64,000 nucleotides of DNA from assembly GCA_965219125.1 (NCBI GenBank), contig CBDCMO010000002.1, forward strand, positions 558,001 through 622,000. Direction: 5' to 3'. Under the pieces are notes generated by a model. It had not been told where the DNA came from and did not search any database. It was given only the letters and a program-made list of their open reading frames with translations. This document shows, piece by piece, positions 9,090 to 18,100 of this stretch. Both the position numbers and the translations under genes were made by a program. Every line of letters starts with the position of its first letter. The first letter of the stretch is position 1. The stretch is from JBBSOK01 sp965219125. Its GTDB lineage: Bacteria > Bacteroidota > Bacteroidia > Flavobacteriales > Flavobacteriaceae.

Positions 9090-12000
9090 GCTGCAGGATT
9101 TAGTTCGTGAGTTGGTAATACATGAAGTGAACCTGATAATTCAGGATTTTTGGCAACTTGTAACTTCATAAAATCTTTGGCCTGGGCTTGGCTGCTAAAC
9201 TTTGCTGTTGCATTGTAAAGTCCATTATTTGCGGTATTAGCAACTGCAAAGCCCGGTTCTTTCAGGGTAACTTTTTCATCAAATGGTTGCATTTTTTTCG
9301 CATTGCTATATGAAATTTCAGCTTTAGTAACCGTGTTGCCTCTCAAGAAATTACCGAATAGCGCTTTTATTAAAACAAAAAATTTAAGTGCTTTTCGCTT
9401 ATAATTTGAATCTATTGTTATCAATTCGTAGCGAATGTGTCGTTTTACAGATTTCCCCGTCCTAAACTGTTCGCCGCTAATAGAAAGTTCTAAACCTCCT
9501 TCAATATTTTGAAAGGACGGACTTGAAAGTTTTTCGGCATCTTTCAAATTTTTAAATTGCGCGATTGCAAATTTTTCTTCCAACGTTTTAATTTTTGAAA
9601 GATCTGATGCAGTAGGTTCCAGCGTAAACAGATTAGCATCATCAGGTTTTTGAGACCCCACTTTATCTAAACTAAGATTTAACGGAATTGCACGCTGGCT
9701 TAATTGTAACGTTCCAATGGGATGCAAAACCAATTCTTCCAAGGTATCAATTTTTCGAAGTGACACCAATAAATTGTTACTTGAAGGGATTAAAGCTTTC
9801 CAATTTTCCTGTTTTTCATATTCGGCTACCAATAGCGGCATAACTGAAATTGGAGGAAGCGTGGTATTTTTACTCTCGCCCCACGTAACGTCAATATCCA
9901 CATCAACATCAAAAAACAAGAGCGAAATAGATCCAGTTCCGTGCGCCTTCCAAGGTGTAGGTCCTTCTAAAGACATTTTTACGCGAACGCTGAATAATCC
10001 AATTCCGAATACTTTAACTGAAAGTGAAGCGGAAAGCTGGATAATCATATAAAAGGGTGAGAACTGAAAAAGCGCATCAAAACCAATATGACCTTCAACT
10101 TTCAAAGCGCTAAAGCCGAAAAATAACTCTGCGCTTGCACCAAATTGAGCTGTATTGGAGGTAACGGCAAAATAGCCCATTACCCTTATTTTTGCGTAGG
10201 ACTCGTTAAGAATATTCAACGAAATACGCGCAGGATTTGGGAAAGGCAAAGCTGGTGGATTGAAGGCTGGATGGAAACCACCGACACTGGCAACAAAATT
10301 GGCCTCATTTCCCCAAGCAACCAAAAGTCCCATTTCGCCCTCCAAGGTAATAAACAATACGCGTGAATCGTACATGCTGGCAAAAAACCAAAGTCTGTTT
10401 TTATCAAACTCAATTGCCCCTATAAAGTTTACTTGCAATACAATAAGTGCAGCTTCTTCTGTTGGCAATGCTATTTTTAGTATTCCAAGAATGGCAATAT
10501 TTCCGGGTATTTCAATAATTATTCCTAACGAAATGCTTATTAAAGTGGGCGTTCCCCAACCCAATTTTGCCATTGGTCCAATCAAAAATTTACCTTGTTG
10601 AATTGGGAAAAATCTTTTAAGATCGCTTATAATGCGTGGTGCATTTTCAACAATGTTGGTAGGAAACATAATTCCCTCAACCGCACCAGTTCTCACACCT
10701 TCAGCCAATGCGGTTAAATTCATAGTTCGGTTTAGACCCAATAATCCGCCTACACCCAAAAGCGTAAAGCCGAACCCAAGTTGAAGTCCTGTACCAAACT
10801 CGGCGGTAATAATAATAATGAGTGAAAATCCTGGGGAACCATCTGGCATTTTGGTATTTATTACGCCAATTGCCTTGAGTGAAACAATCTCACTGAAGGT
10901 AAGTTCTAGTGCACCTGCGTATTCACCTTTGTCAAAATCAAAAAATAGGTAGCCGCCGCCTTTTATTACGCCAACATCAACTGAAAGTCCTACTCCATTT
11001 GGCGGCTTAAAGCTCATTGCATAATTTACAGGGCCTAAGTTTCCAGAATTATCAGAGGGGAAACTGAAGGTAGATTTGAGTCCAATATTTTCAACCGTTG
11101 CAACTAATGGTCCAAGATTTGCCTTAAAGTTTGCGCCCAATTCAATTGGTATGCCACTTGCATCTGGTTTGACCGCTATAGTAATTCCATTTACTTCAAT
11201 TAAAGTTAAGTCTATATGAATTGGTAGAGAAATTTCAAGACCACCACTACCTTCAAAATAAATTCCTTTTGAAGAAGACCAGCCCAAGAGCACATCAAAA
11301 GTACCTTGAAGGCCTTCGGCGGGAAGTAAGGTATTTAGGAAGCCATCATTTTCACCAGCTTTTATAACAAGTTTTCCACCATTTAATTGGTTTTCGAGAA
11401 ATAGTTCATTATTTCCGTCCACGGCGATTTTAGCTCCCAATTTAGCGGCATAGCTTAAAAACTCGAGTCGGGTTTCATTTTCCCTTCCGAAGATAATAGT
11501 TGGAGTACCATCTGCGCTTTGATACCCCAACCCTACTTTCAATTTTAACGCTGCCGGTGGATTTTCTCCTGAAGCACTTCCAACAATGTTTGTTTTTATT
11601 GAAAGCTCATTGGGTCTTACAAAAATTGCAAGACCGGAAGAAACGTCGAATCCTAATTCTATTAAAAGGTCGAGATTTTCGGTAAGCTCAATTATTTCTT
11701 CTAAAGAACCGGAGGCGAATGGTATTACTGAAAAACCCGGAAGTTTTCCGGCAGTCTTTGGTAATGTTTGAAAGGCAACACCAACATTATATTGTGCATC
11801 GGGATTTTGACTTTCAAGTAAAACCAGTTTAAAAGCCAATGGAAAAGAATCCAGTGGATTTGAAATTCCATTTTCAATGAGCGCCTGAATTTTCGGTGGA
11901 AGTAGTTCTTGATAAAATGGAAAATCCAGCGACTTTCCAAGTTGAAACACCGCATCTCGAAAATTTTGCACCTTAAAATTATTTGTACCCCAATCAAAAG

Positions 12001-12535
12001 CGTTTGTGAATATTGCCGTTGGTTCATTAAAGAAATTGCCTATATCATTCCACGCAATTTCTTTCTTTTTGTATGCAAGACGCTTTCCAACTGCAGCAGC
12101 ATCTGAAATACGAATGATCCCGACTGTTTGAAAAATTGCTCCAATTTTTGCTTGATTGTTAAGTAAATAATCCACCATTAAAAACTGCAAAAGCTGCAAT
12201 GGAAATTCGTTCTTAAAAGCTATTGGATCTATTGAAGAAGGAAAACTACCGGAAGCAGCAGATGCAATATTTTTTATGGCAGTTACAATATTTTTTATCT
12301 GCCCTGTAAGTTGTACAACCGTACTAACATCAAATTCTTGATTCTCAACCATATCCTTCAATATGCTGAGAATTGGTTTTAGTTCGTTAAAAACTGGAAT
12401 AGGCGCAGAAAAATCCCAGCCTAGCTCTTTCATAAAATCTACAAAATCTTCAGGTGTTAGCAATGCATCGTGCACAGGTATGAAAACTGTGCCTATTTCT
12501 TGGGCAATTACCGTTAGTGTATCTTGACTTTCCAT
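9086..12535 (-). CDS. Giant beta-rich protein, possibly DUF6603-like, 1149 aa, operon gene 2
   Basis: The first 250 residues are mixed helix and include helical repeats. From about residue 280 to 900 the sequence alternates hydrophobic and small/polar residues with many Gly (GLGYQSADG, GFGFTLLGVGGLLGL, LGWGTPTLISISLGI). This is typical of a long beta-sheet or beta-solenoid. The block around residues 595 to 675 (GLLGLNRTMNL, FFPIQQGKFLIGPMAKLGWG) resembles what I remember of the DUF6603 family, a domain of unknown function in large bacterial proteins. This assignment is from memory and needs a profile search. The protein has no signal peptide despite its barrel-like composition. It starts 5 bases after the 382-residue gene and ends in a 4-base overlap with the next gene, so it is firmly part of the operon. 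Confidence 0.88.
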   Translation of the reverse strand: MESQDTLTVIAQEIGTVFIPVHDALLTPEDFVDFMKELGWDFSAPIPVFNELKPILSILKDMVENQEFDVSTVVQLTGQIKNIVTAIKNIASAASGSFPSSIDPIAFKNEFPLQLLQFLMVDYLLNNQAKIGAIFQTVGIIRISDAAAVGKRLAYKKKEIAWNDIGNFFNEPTAIFTNAFDWGTNNFKVQNFRDAVFQLGKSLDFPFYQELLPPKIQALIENGISNPLDSFPLAFKLVLLESQNPDAQYNVGVAFQTLPKTAGKLPGFSVIPFASGSLEEIIELTENLDLLIELGFDVSSGLAIFVRPNELSIKTNIVGSASGENPPAALKLKVGLGYQSADGTPTIIFGRENETRLEFLSYAAKLGAKIAVDGNNELFLENQLNGGKLVIKAGENDGFLNTLLPAEGLQGTFDVLLGWSSSKGIYFEGSGGLEISLPIHIDLTLIEVNGITIAVKPDASGIPIELGANFKANLGPLVATVENIGLKSTFSFPSDNSGNLGPVNYAMSFKPPNGVGLSVDVGVIKGGGYLFFDFDKGEYAGALELTFSEIVSLKAIGVINTKMPDGSPGFSLIIIITAEFGTGLQLGFGFTLLGVGGLLGLNRTMNLTALAEGVRTGAVEGIMFPTNIVENAPRIISDLKRFFPIQQGKFLIGPMAKLGWGTPTLISISLGIIIEIPGNIAILGILKIALPTEEAALIVLQVNFIGAIEFDKNRLWFFASMYDSRVLFITLEGEMGLLVAWGNEANFVASVGGFHPAFNPPALPFPNPARISLNILNESYAKIRVMGYFAVTSNTAQFGASAELFFGFSALKVEGHIGFDALFQFSPFYMIIQLSASLSVKVFGIGLFSVRVKMSLEGPTPWKAHGTGSISLLFFDVDVDIDVTWGESKNTTLPPISVMPLLVAEYEKQENWKALIPSSNNLLVSLRKIDTLEELVLHPIGTLQLSQRAIPLNLSLDKVGSQKPDDANLFTLEPTASDLSKIKTLEEKFAIAQFKNLKDAEKLSSPSFQNIEGGLELSISGEQFRTGKSVKRHIRYELITIDSNYKRKALKFFVLIKALFGNFLRGNTVTKAEISYSNAKKMQPFDEKVTLKEPGFAVANTANNGLYNATAKFSSQAQAKDFMKLQVAKNPELSGSLHVLPTHELNPAA

Positions 12536-12540
12536 AATTT

Positions 12541-13689
12541 CTATACGGTTAAGAATAAATCTGCATTCGTTTCAAGTATTTGTGGTACGCTGGGTGAAGT
12601 ATTGCTGGGCTCGGGCGAAATATTCAAGAGCAGATTATTTGCGCCTAAAGGATCTGACGTAATGGGAATTACTAGAGTATACAGTACCCTAGTACCATTG
12701 CAGATAAGATTTTTCCTATCTCTACTTCGACTGAATGTCCAACGAAAGCCATCAATAAAATCCTCAAAACTATCCAACTCGAAGCGTTGCCATTGCGGAT
12801 ATGGATGTGTTGTGGCAAATTTTGGGAGAGTGAGCAAGGCTGCTCGAAGTACTGCTTCTTGTTGCGCTCTATCTGTAGGAGCTTCTGTTGTGCTATATGG
12901 CTTCGTTAATGTATAGGTTTGTGTTTCGGCTCTAAACCCTCCATTAATTCCCATTCTGTGGCTTGTAAGAGAAGTTCCATCATTTTTTAAAAGAGGTGGA
13001 TCAAAATTAATACGCATACTTATATTTCTGTTTCCAAGTGAAACATCTCTTGGTAGCCAAGTAGTCCACAAAGTAGTTGGGACTGGGGTACCATTAATGA
13101 AAGTAAAATTCTCAGCTTGAAATGCTGCAATCAACAAATCCCTCTTCGTACCACCTGTAAAAGCTGTTAGTTTCGGAAAACTAAAGTCGTACATCATTGT
13201 TTCTAAAATCCCAACATCCGTTAAAGGATAAACCCCGTCAAAATGTTTGGGCGCAGAAAGTTGAACAACATCGCCAAAGCAAGCTTTTAGTTTTTGTACA
13301 AAAGGCACAGCGTGACTTTGACCTATTTTGCAACCTTTTATGTGTATTTGAGTATCTGCATTTATGTTTACAGGTAATATATCTGCCAAATTATGAGTAT
13401 CTGCATATTCTAACACTTCATAATATGTGTGTACTTCAAGGCCTCTATCAAGTGTTAAAATAATGATACCAAAAGGAATACTCATATAACCGCCATCATT
13501 ACCGTGTGAAACTATAATAATATTGCCAATAGGACGTACAATACTCGCGTCGGTATTAAGATGATTAATAAACTGGGCAACATTAATAAGGGCTGGATTG
13601 TCTACCAAAACGGTGTTTGGTTGCCTTAAAAAATAGGTTTTAAGGTTCCTTTCTGGTTCGGTATTACCTAATACAAATGCATAGTCCAT
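12541..13689 (-). CDS. Putative caspase-like (clan CD / DUF4347-type) protein, 382 aa, operon gene 1
   Basis: A hydrophobic strand followed by His-Gly (IIIVSHGNDGG, His62) and a second strand ending in Gly-Cys (IHIKGCKIG, Cys120) match the spacing and layout of clan CD cysteine peptidases and of DUF4347 domains. In those, the HG and C residues sit at the ends of adjacent beta strands. After Cys120 the sequence FVQKLKACFGDVVQLSAPKHF fits the next helix and strand of that fold. The C-terminal half (about 190 to 382) is unlike peptidases I know and may be a recognition domain. No signal peptide. As first gene of the operon it may process or regulate the giant proteins that follow. Alternatively it may be an inactive structural homologue. 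The fold is inferred from two motifs only. Confidence 0.85.
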   Translation of the reverse strand: MDYAFVLGNTEPERNLKTYFLRQPNTVLVDNPALINVAQFINHLNTDASIVRPIGNIIIVSHGNDGGYMSIPFGIIILTLDRGLEVHTYYEVLEYADTHNLADILPVNINADTQIHIKGCKIGQSHAVPFVQKLKACFGDVVQLSAPKHFDGVYPLTDVGILETMMYDFSFPKLTAFTGGTKRDLLIAAFQAENFTFINGTPVPTTLWTTWLPRDVSLGNRNISMRINFDPPLLKNDGTSLTSHRMGINGGFRAETQTYTLTKPYSTTEAPTDRAQQEAVLRAALLTLPKFATTHPYPQWQRFELDSFEDFIDGFRWTFSRSRDRKNLICNGTRVLYTLVIPITSDPLGANNLLLNISPEPSNTSPSVPQILETNADLFLTV

Positions 13690-14036
13690 AACTCACGTAA
13701 TTAAAATCAAAAGAAAATTTATATACCACCGATTAAAAAATAGCGGCATTATCTTAGTAAAATATGGGGAGTTTTGGAAAAAATTTCATTAGCAGAAACA
13801 AAAAACATAAAACCTATATGTCTGTTAATGAACAGGGTAAATTTAATTCAAGAAAAATATTCTTACAAATTATTTAATCTTTATTTTAAAGGTAGCTTGT
13901 GTTAAAGTTCTGTAGAACATTTACTTAGGATTAATAAACACTTTTATTTTTAACCAAGTTTTTATTAGAATTTGGTACTAAAAAAGCCGCTTTCTTATTT
14001 TATAAAAAAGCGGCTCTTCTTTTGTGAAAAATTTAT
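13690..14036. other. Intergenic region between the giant-protein operon and ohr
   Basis: AT-rich 347-base stretch with no convincing gene. The part next to 13689 must hold the promoter of the minus-strand operon, but I see no clear TAnnTTTG box there. The part next to 14037 contains the ohr terminator hairpin listed separately. Confidence 0.5.
13986..14014 (-). terminator. Rho-independent terminator of ohr
   Basis: Inverted repeat GCCGCTTT (13986-13993) and AAAGCGGC (14007-14014). It is followed on the minus strand by a T run (the A run at 13981-13985). It lies 20 bases beyond the ohr stop. Confidence 0.8.
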
Positions 14037-14465
14037 CTATTCGTCAACCAATAAATTTAGCGTTACATTAATATTGTCTCTAGTTGCACGAGAATAAGGA
14101 CAAACTTCGTGAGCTTTATTTATAAGCATCTCGCCAGTTTTTGTATCAACTCCCGGCAAATAGCAATCTAATATAGCACCCAATTGTAGATCGCCATCGT
14201 TGGTTTTACTTATTTTGATGTTTGCGGTAACGCTCATATCATCACCCACTTTTACTTTTTCACTTTCGGCAATCATTTGTAGTGCGCTGCCAAAGCAAGC
14301 ACTATACGCAGATGCAAACAATTGTTCGGGATTTGTGCCATCACCACCATCGCCGCCTAAACCTTTTGGCACGGAAAGATTCATATCTATCGGGCCGTTT
14401 TCGGTTTTTACATGCCCTTTTCTACCTCCAACGGCAGTTGCCGATGTTTCATATAATTTTTTCAT
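14037..14465 (-). CDS. ohr: Organic hydroperoxide resistance protein (Ohr/OsmC family)
   Basis: A 142-residue thiol peroxidase that reduces organic and fatty acid hydroperoxides in the cytoplasm. The two redox cysteines are visible at Cys57 (SACFGSAL) and Cys122 (VCPYSRATRDN). The Arg (GGRKGHV, Arg15) and Glu (NPEQLF, Glu47) that activate the peroxidatic cysteine in Ohr are also present. Length is that of the family. The VCPYSRATR signature favours Ohr over the OsmC or YhfA branches. In other bacteria Ohr is controlled by the MarR-type OhrR; no ohrR is adjacent here, so the gene stands alone with its own terminator. Confidence 0.95.
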   Translation of the reverse strand: MKKLYETSATAVGGRKGHVKTENGPIDMNLSVPKGLGGDGGDGTNPEQLFASAYSACFGSALQMIAESEKVKVGDDMSVTANIKISKTNDGDLQLGAILDCYLPGVDTKTGEMLINKAHEVCPYSRATRDNINVTLNLLVDE

Positions 14466-14555
14466 AATAGTTTTTGTTATTTTTGAAGTGTCAAGATAAT
14501 AATGAAACCAACGTTTTAAAAACCTAGATTCATAAAATTGTCATAAATTCACTTT

Positions 14556-15638
14556 GTGGGTAAATCTAAAAAATCTTCGAAATCATTAAATGAGCGCAAA
14601 GGTGTTGAAAAACCTGATAGCCTAAGTGTAAATGCAACTCAAAATTTAAAAGGGAATAGGGAAAAATTAGATTCTTCCGAAGTAATAATTACACAATTAT
14701 TAATAGGAAATAAAACAGCTTTAAGCCGTGCAATAACCTTAGTTGAAAGTACCAATTTAAAACACCGCAAATTAGCTCGAGAAATTATTGAAGCTTGTTT
14801 ACCTCACGCTAATAAATCAAAAAGAATAGGAATAACAGGCGTTCCTGGCGTTGGTAAAAGTACGTTTATTGAAAGCTTCGGAAATTTGCTAATTAAAAAC
14901 GGAAAAAAAGTTGCTGTGCTAGCCGTAGATCCAAGCAGCACAATTAGTAAAGGCAGTATTCTCGGCGATAAAACCAGAATGGAAGAACTTGTAAAATCTG
15001 AAAACGCTTTTATACGTCCATCTGCAAGTGGCGATAGTTTGGGCGGAGTTGCTAGAAAAACTAGGGAAACCATAATTTTATGCGAAGCTGCAGGTTTTGA
15101 AACCATTATTATTGAAACCGTTGGTGTTGGACAAAGTGAAACTGCTGTTCACAGTATGACCGACTTTTTCTTATTGCTGAAATTAGCCGGAGCTGGAGAT
15201 GAGTTGCAAGGTATTAAACGCGGAATAATGGAAATGGCCGATGCAATAGTAATAAATAAAGCCGACGGCGAAAATATGAAAGCAGCAAAATTGGCAAAGG
15301 TTGAATTTAACCGAGCACTTCACTTATACCCGCCAAAAGAAAGCGGTTTTACCGCTAAAACATTACTTTGCAGCGCAATAAAAGAAGAAGGAATTGAAGA
15401 AATATTGAATCTAATTGAATCTTATTTTGAAGAAACTAAGAAAAATGGCTACTTCAATTTAAAGCGAAAAGAACAAAGCAAATTTTGGCTTTTACAGACT
15501 ATTGAGAATAGATTGAAAAGTGATTTCTATTCAAATGAAAAAATAAAGGTTGAATTAAAGCTGCAATTAGCTTTACTTGATAAAAATAAAACAACAGCTT
15601 TTGAAGCGGCCGATTATCTTTTAAATCTTAAAAATTAG
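14556..15638 (+). CDS. meaB: Methylmalonyl-CoA mutase-associated GTPase MeaB
   Basis: G3E-family P-loop GTPase (360 aa) that protects and loads adenosylcobalamin-dependent methylmalonyl-CoA mutase. Walker A is GVPGVGKSTF near residue 100. The switch region VDPSSTISKGSILGDKTRM is typical of MeaB/ArgK, followed by SGDSLGGVARKTRE, ETVGVGQSE and the guanine-specificity motif NKAD. No ATG lies upstream of the core, so a GTG at 14556 is the best start. This gives a basic Ser-rich extension of about 40 residues. The mutase genes are not in the window. The gene is convergent with the epimerase and overlaps it by 11 bases. Confidence 0.95.
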   Translation: MGKSKKSSKSLNERKGVEKPDSLSVNATQNLKGNREKLDSSEVIITQLLIGNKTALSRAITLVESTNLKHRKLAREIIEACLPHANKSKRIGITGVPGVGKSTFIESFGNLLIKNGKKVAVLAVDPSSTISKGSILGDKTRMEELVKSENAFIRPSASGDSLGGVARKTRETIILCEAAGFETIIIETVGVGQSETAVHSMTDFFLLLKLAGAGDELQGIKRGIMEMADAIVINKADGENMKAAKLAKVEFNRALHLYPPKESGFTAKTLLCSAIKEEGIEEILNLIESYFEETKKNGYFNLKRKEQSKFWLLQTIENRLKSDFYSNEKIKVELKLQLALLDKNKTTAFEAADYLLNLKN

Positions 15639-16566
15639 CTTTAAACCAGTCTATTTGCGCCTTTAAACCATCTTCAAGATTTGTTTTTGGATTATAGTTT
15701 AAAAACTTTCGTGCCTTATCAATATTGGCTTTTGTTCGGCTTTGGTCGCCGGCTCGTGGTGGTTTATTTTCAATATCTATTTTAGCACCAAGCAATTTTT
15801 CGGTTGCTTCAATTCCTTGTGCTGTGGTGTTTTCTATTTCAGTACCTAAATTAAAAATTTCGCCATTGCAAACGGCTTTATTTCCTATTATGCTCACAAT
15901 TCCATCAACAATATCCTGAACGTAGGTAAAACTTCTTAAATGATTTTGGCTTCCTTCAAACAGTGGGAAAGCTTTATCATTTAAAGCACAATCTATCAAT
16001 CTAGTATATAATTTATCTGGTCTTTCCCGCGGGCCGTAAACTGAATACAATCTTAAAGAAGTTCCTTTCAGTTTGTTTTCTCGGCTCTTTGCCAAAACCA
16101 ATTGCTCGGCTGCCAGCTTTGTAACGCCGTACCAAGATGCAGGTTTTGGCGGAACAGTTTCAGGAAAAGTAGCTTCTAAACCATAAATTGATGATGTACC
16201 AATATTTACAAAAAATGGTTTTTTCTTGCAGTTTTCAGCATATTCCAATAATCGCTGTGTAGCCAAAATATTGTTGGTAAAATAATCTTCAAAACTTGAG
16301 GTTGCCGAAATGCCCGGATGCGCTGCAAAATGGAAGATAAAATCAAAATTTTCGCCTAATTCATTTTTCAAATCATCCGTGCGTAAATCTAATTTTTGAA
16401 ATGTAACGCCACTTTTTTCAATGTCTTTGGCGTTTAATTTTTTTAATTCAATATCGTAATACGGCGAAAAATTATCGATACCAACAACTTCATGACCCAA
16501 TGATTTCAGTCTTTCTGCAGTATGCGAACCAATAAATCCAGCAGCGCCGGTTACCAATATTTTCAT
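15628..16566 (-). CDS. NAD-dependent sugar epimerase (UDP-glucuronate 4-epimerase-like)
   Basis: Extended short-chain dehydrogenase of 312 residues. The Rossmann motif GAAGFIGS is at residues 7 to 14 and the catalytic Tyr-Lys pair is in SWYGVTKLAAEQ. A Ser-rich strand GTSSIYG precedes it. The N-terminal DNFSPYYDIELKKLN pattern is shared with UDP-glucuronate and UDP-galacturonate 4-epimerases, so it probably supplies an epimerised nucleotide sugar for envelope polysaccharide. It stands divergently from the glycosyltransferase set that starts at 16761. The substrate is an inference from similarity of the N-terminal motif. Confidence 0.9.
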   Translation of the reverse strand: MKILVTGAAGFIGSHTAERLKSLGHEVVGIDNFSPYYDIELKKLNAKDIEKSGVTFQKLDLRTDDLKNELGENFDFIFHFAAHPGISATSSFEDYFTNNILATQRLLEYAENCKKKPFFVNIGTSSIYGLEATFPETVPPKPASWYGVTKLAAEQLVLAKSRENKLKGTSLRLYSVYGPRERPDKLYTRLIDCALNDKAFPLFEGSQNHLRSFTYVQDIVDGIVSIIGNKAVCNGEIFNLGTEIENTTAQGIEATEKLLGAKIDIENKPPRAGDQSRTKANIDKARKFLNYNPKTNLEDGLKAQIDWFKANF

Positions 16567-16729
16567 AATATTATGTTTTTGAATTAGATTTCAATATTTG
16601 TTAGAGAAATTCCATTATTTATTTCAATTCAACCCATTCAAAATAAAGTACAAAGAAACCAATTTTTAAGGAAATAAGGCGATTAAACTTTTAAACCCGC
16701 GAAGCTATAACCGTTACGGTAAAAAAAAT

Positions 16730-16737
16730 TACTTTTG
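16730..16737 (+). promoter_or_regulatory. Candidate -7 box (TACTTTTG)
   Basis: Matches the Bacteroidota -7 consensus TAnnTTTG 23 bases before the ATG of the GT2 gene. No strong -33 box was recognised. Confidence 0.45.
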
Positions 16738-16760
16738 TTGCCTATTATTCAAGATAATCT

Positions 16761-17471
16761 ATGTTCGAATTTACAATTGTAGTTCCTGTTTACAATGAAG
16801 AGGAAAACCTGTTACGGGTTGAAAAAGAATTACTTGCATACACCAAAATTGCTTTAAAACGTACCTCTATACTTTTAGTTAATGATGGTTCTTCAGACAA
16901 AAGCCAACAATTAATTGAAGAAATTTGTTCCCGTAACGAAGCTTTCAATTTTATTTCTTTCAAAGAAAACAGAGGTTTAAGCGCAGCAATAAAGGCAGGT
17001 TTTGATACAGTTGAAAGCGAACTTGTTGGTTACATAGACAGCGATTTACAAACCGCTCCCGAAGATTTCAATTTACTTTTACAGCATATTGGCGAGTACG
17101 ATTTGGTTACCGGCGTTCGTTCGGAACGAAAAGATAAGTTCGTTAAAAATATGTCTTCAACCATCGCAAATGGCATTCGCAGGGCTTTTACACACGATGG
17201 AATGGACGATACGGGTTGTCCGCTAAAAGTTATAAAAACCGATTTTGCTAAAAGAATACCAATGTTTAAAGGCCTTCACAGATTTTTACCTGCGATGATT
17301 TTACTTCAAAATGGAAAAGTAATTCAAATTCCCGTTCAACATTTTCCACGTATTGCGGGAACAGCAAAATTTGGACTTTTTAATAGATTAGTTGGTCCGT
17401 TAATGGATTGTTTCGCTTATTTATGGATGAAGAAAAAATACATAAACTATACAATTGAAAGCAAAGGATGA
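16761..17471 (+). CDS. Glycosyltransferase family 2, polyprenyl-phosphate sugar transferase type
   Basis: 236-residue GT-A enzyme. The N-terminal VVPVYNEEENL and NDGSSDKS motifs bind the nucleotide and YIDSDLQ holds the DXD metal site. There is no C-terminal pair of membrane helices, so it resembles dolichol-phosphate mannose synthase (DPM1) more than full-length ArnC. It probably transfers a sugar to undecaprenyl phosphate at the inner membrane. The stop overlaps the start of the LAB_N gene by 4 bases, and a GT39 transferase able to use such lipid-linked sugars follows. Confidence 0.93.
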   Translation: MFEFTIVVPVYNEEENLLRVEKELLAYTKIALKRTSILLVNDGSSDKSQQLIEEICSRNEAFNFISFKENRGLSAAIKAGFDTVESELVGYIDSDLQTAPEDFNLLLQHIGEYDLVTGVRSERKDKFVKNMSSTIANGIRRAFTHDGMDDTGCPLKVIKTDFAKRIPMFKGLHRFLPAMILLQNGKVIQIPVQHFPRIAGTAKFGLFNRLVGPLMDCFAYLWMKKKYINYTIESKG

Positions 17472-18100
17472 GCAGTTGGATAATTTATACCATTGGTTTT
17501 ACTGCCCAAATTTTATTTTCAAGCAGGCTTTTTGTACAATGGATACTTTCTGAAAAAAGCAAACGAATTGTAACGCCTTCAACCTTTTGGACGCTTAGTT
17601 TAGTCGCTTCTTTTTTACTCTTTGTTTACGGTTATTTACGTGACGATTTCGCCATAATGCTTGGGCAAGCGCTTACTTATTATATATATATTAGAAATTT
17701 AGAATTGCAGGGAGAATGGAAAAAACTTCCAAAACCCCTACAATGGTTTTTATTTATTTTTCCGGTATTAATAGTTATTTACGCTTATAACAACGGCGAA
17801 TACGACATTAAGAAATTGTTTCATAACGACTCAATTCCACTTTGGTTATTTTGGTTGGGCATTATTTCGCAACTTATTTTTACATTCAGATTTATTTATC
17901 AATGGTATATTTCTGAAGAGACGAAAACCTCACAATTACCCGTTGGCTTTTGGCGTTTAAGTGTTTTGGGGGCATCGTTGATTTTAACATACGCAATTTT
18001 TAGGCAAGACCCGGTTTTATTTGTAGGCCATATTGCAGGTTTGATTATTTACGTGCGCAATATTTTTATTTGGAAAAAACAAGACAATGCGCATTCCTAA
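17468..18100 (+). CDS. Membrane protein with two LAB_N (lipid A biosynthesis N-terminal) domains
   Basis: 210-residue membrane protein made of two homologous halves. FTAQILFSSRLFVQWILSEK in the first half and ISQLIFTFRFIYQWYISEE in the second both match the short LAB_N motif found at the N-terminus of some LpxB proteins. Each half predicts three membrane segments. The family has no proven biochemical role but often sits with GT2 and GT39 genes, suggesting handling of lipid-linked sugars or lipid A in the inner membrane. It overlaps both neighbours, so the three genes are an operon. Confidence 0.9.
   Translation: MSSWIIYTIGFTAQILFSSRLFVQWILSEKSKRIVTPSTFWTLSLVASFLLFVYGYLRDDFAIMLGQALTYYIYIRNLELQGEWKKLPKPLQWFLFIFPVLIVIYAYNNGEYDIKKLFHNDSIPLWLFWLGIISQLIFTFRFIYQWYISEETKTSQLPVGFWRLSVLGASLILTYAIFRQDPVLFVGHIAGLIIYVRNIFIWKKQDNAHS

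Noticed and set aside
35..12535. Numerous plus-strand open frames opposite the giant genes
   Set aside because: They are shadow frames of 60 to 160 residues with low-complexity or Ser/Ile-rich composition and no family features.
35..13689. Giant operon as a contractile injection system or type VI secretion system
   Set aside because: I see no sheath, tube, spike, AAA+ unfoldase or baseplate family in the visible genes.
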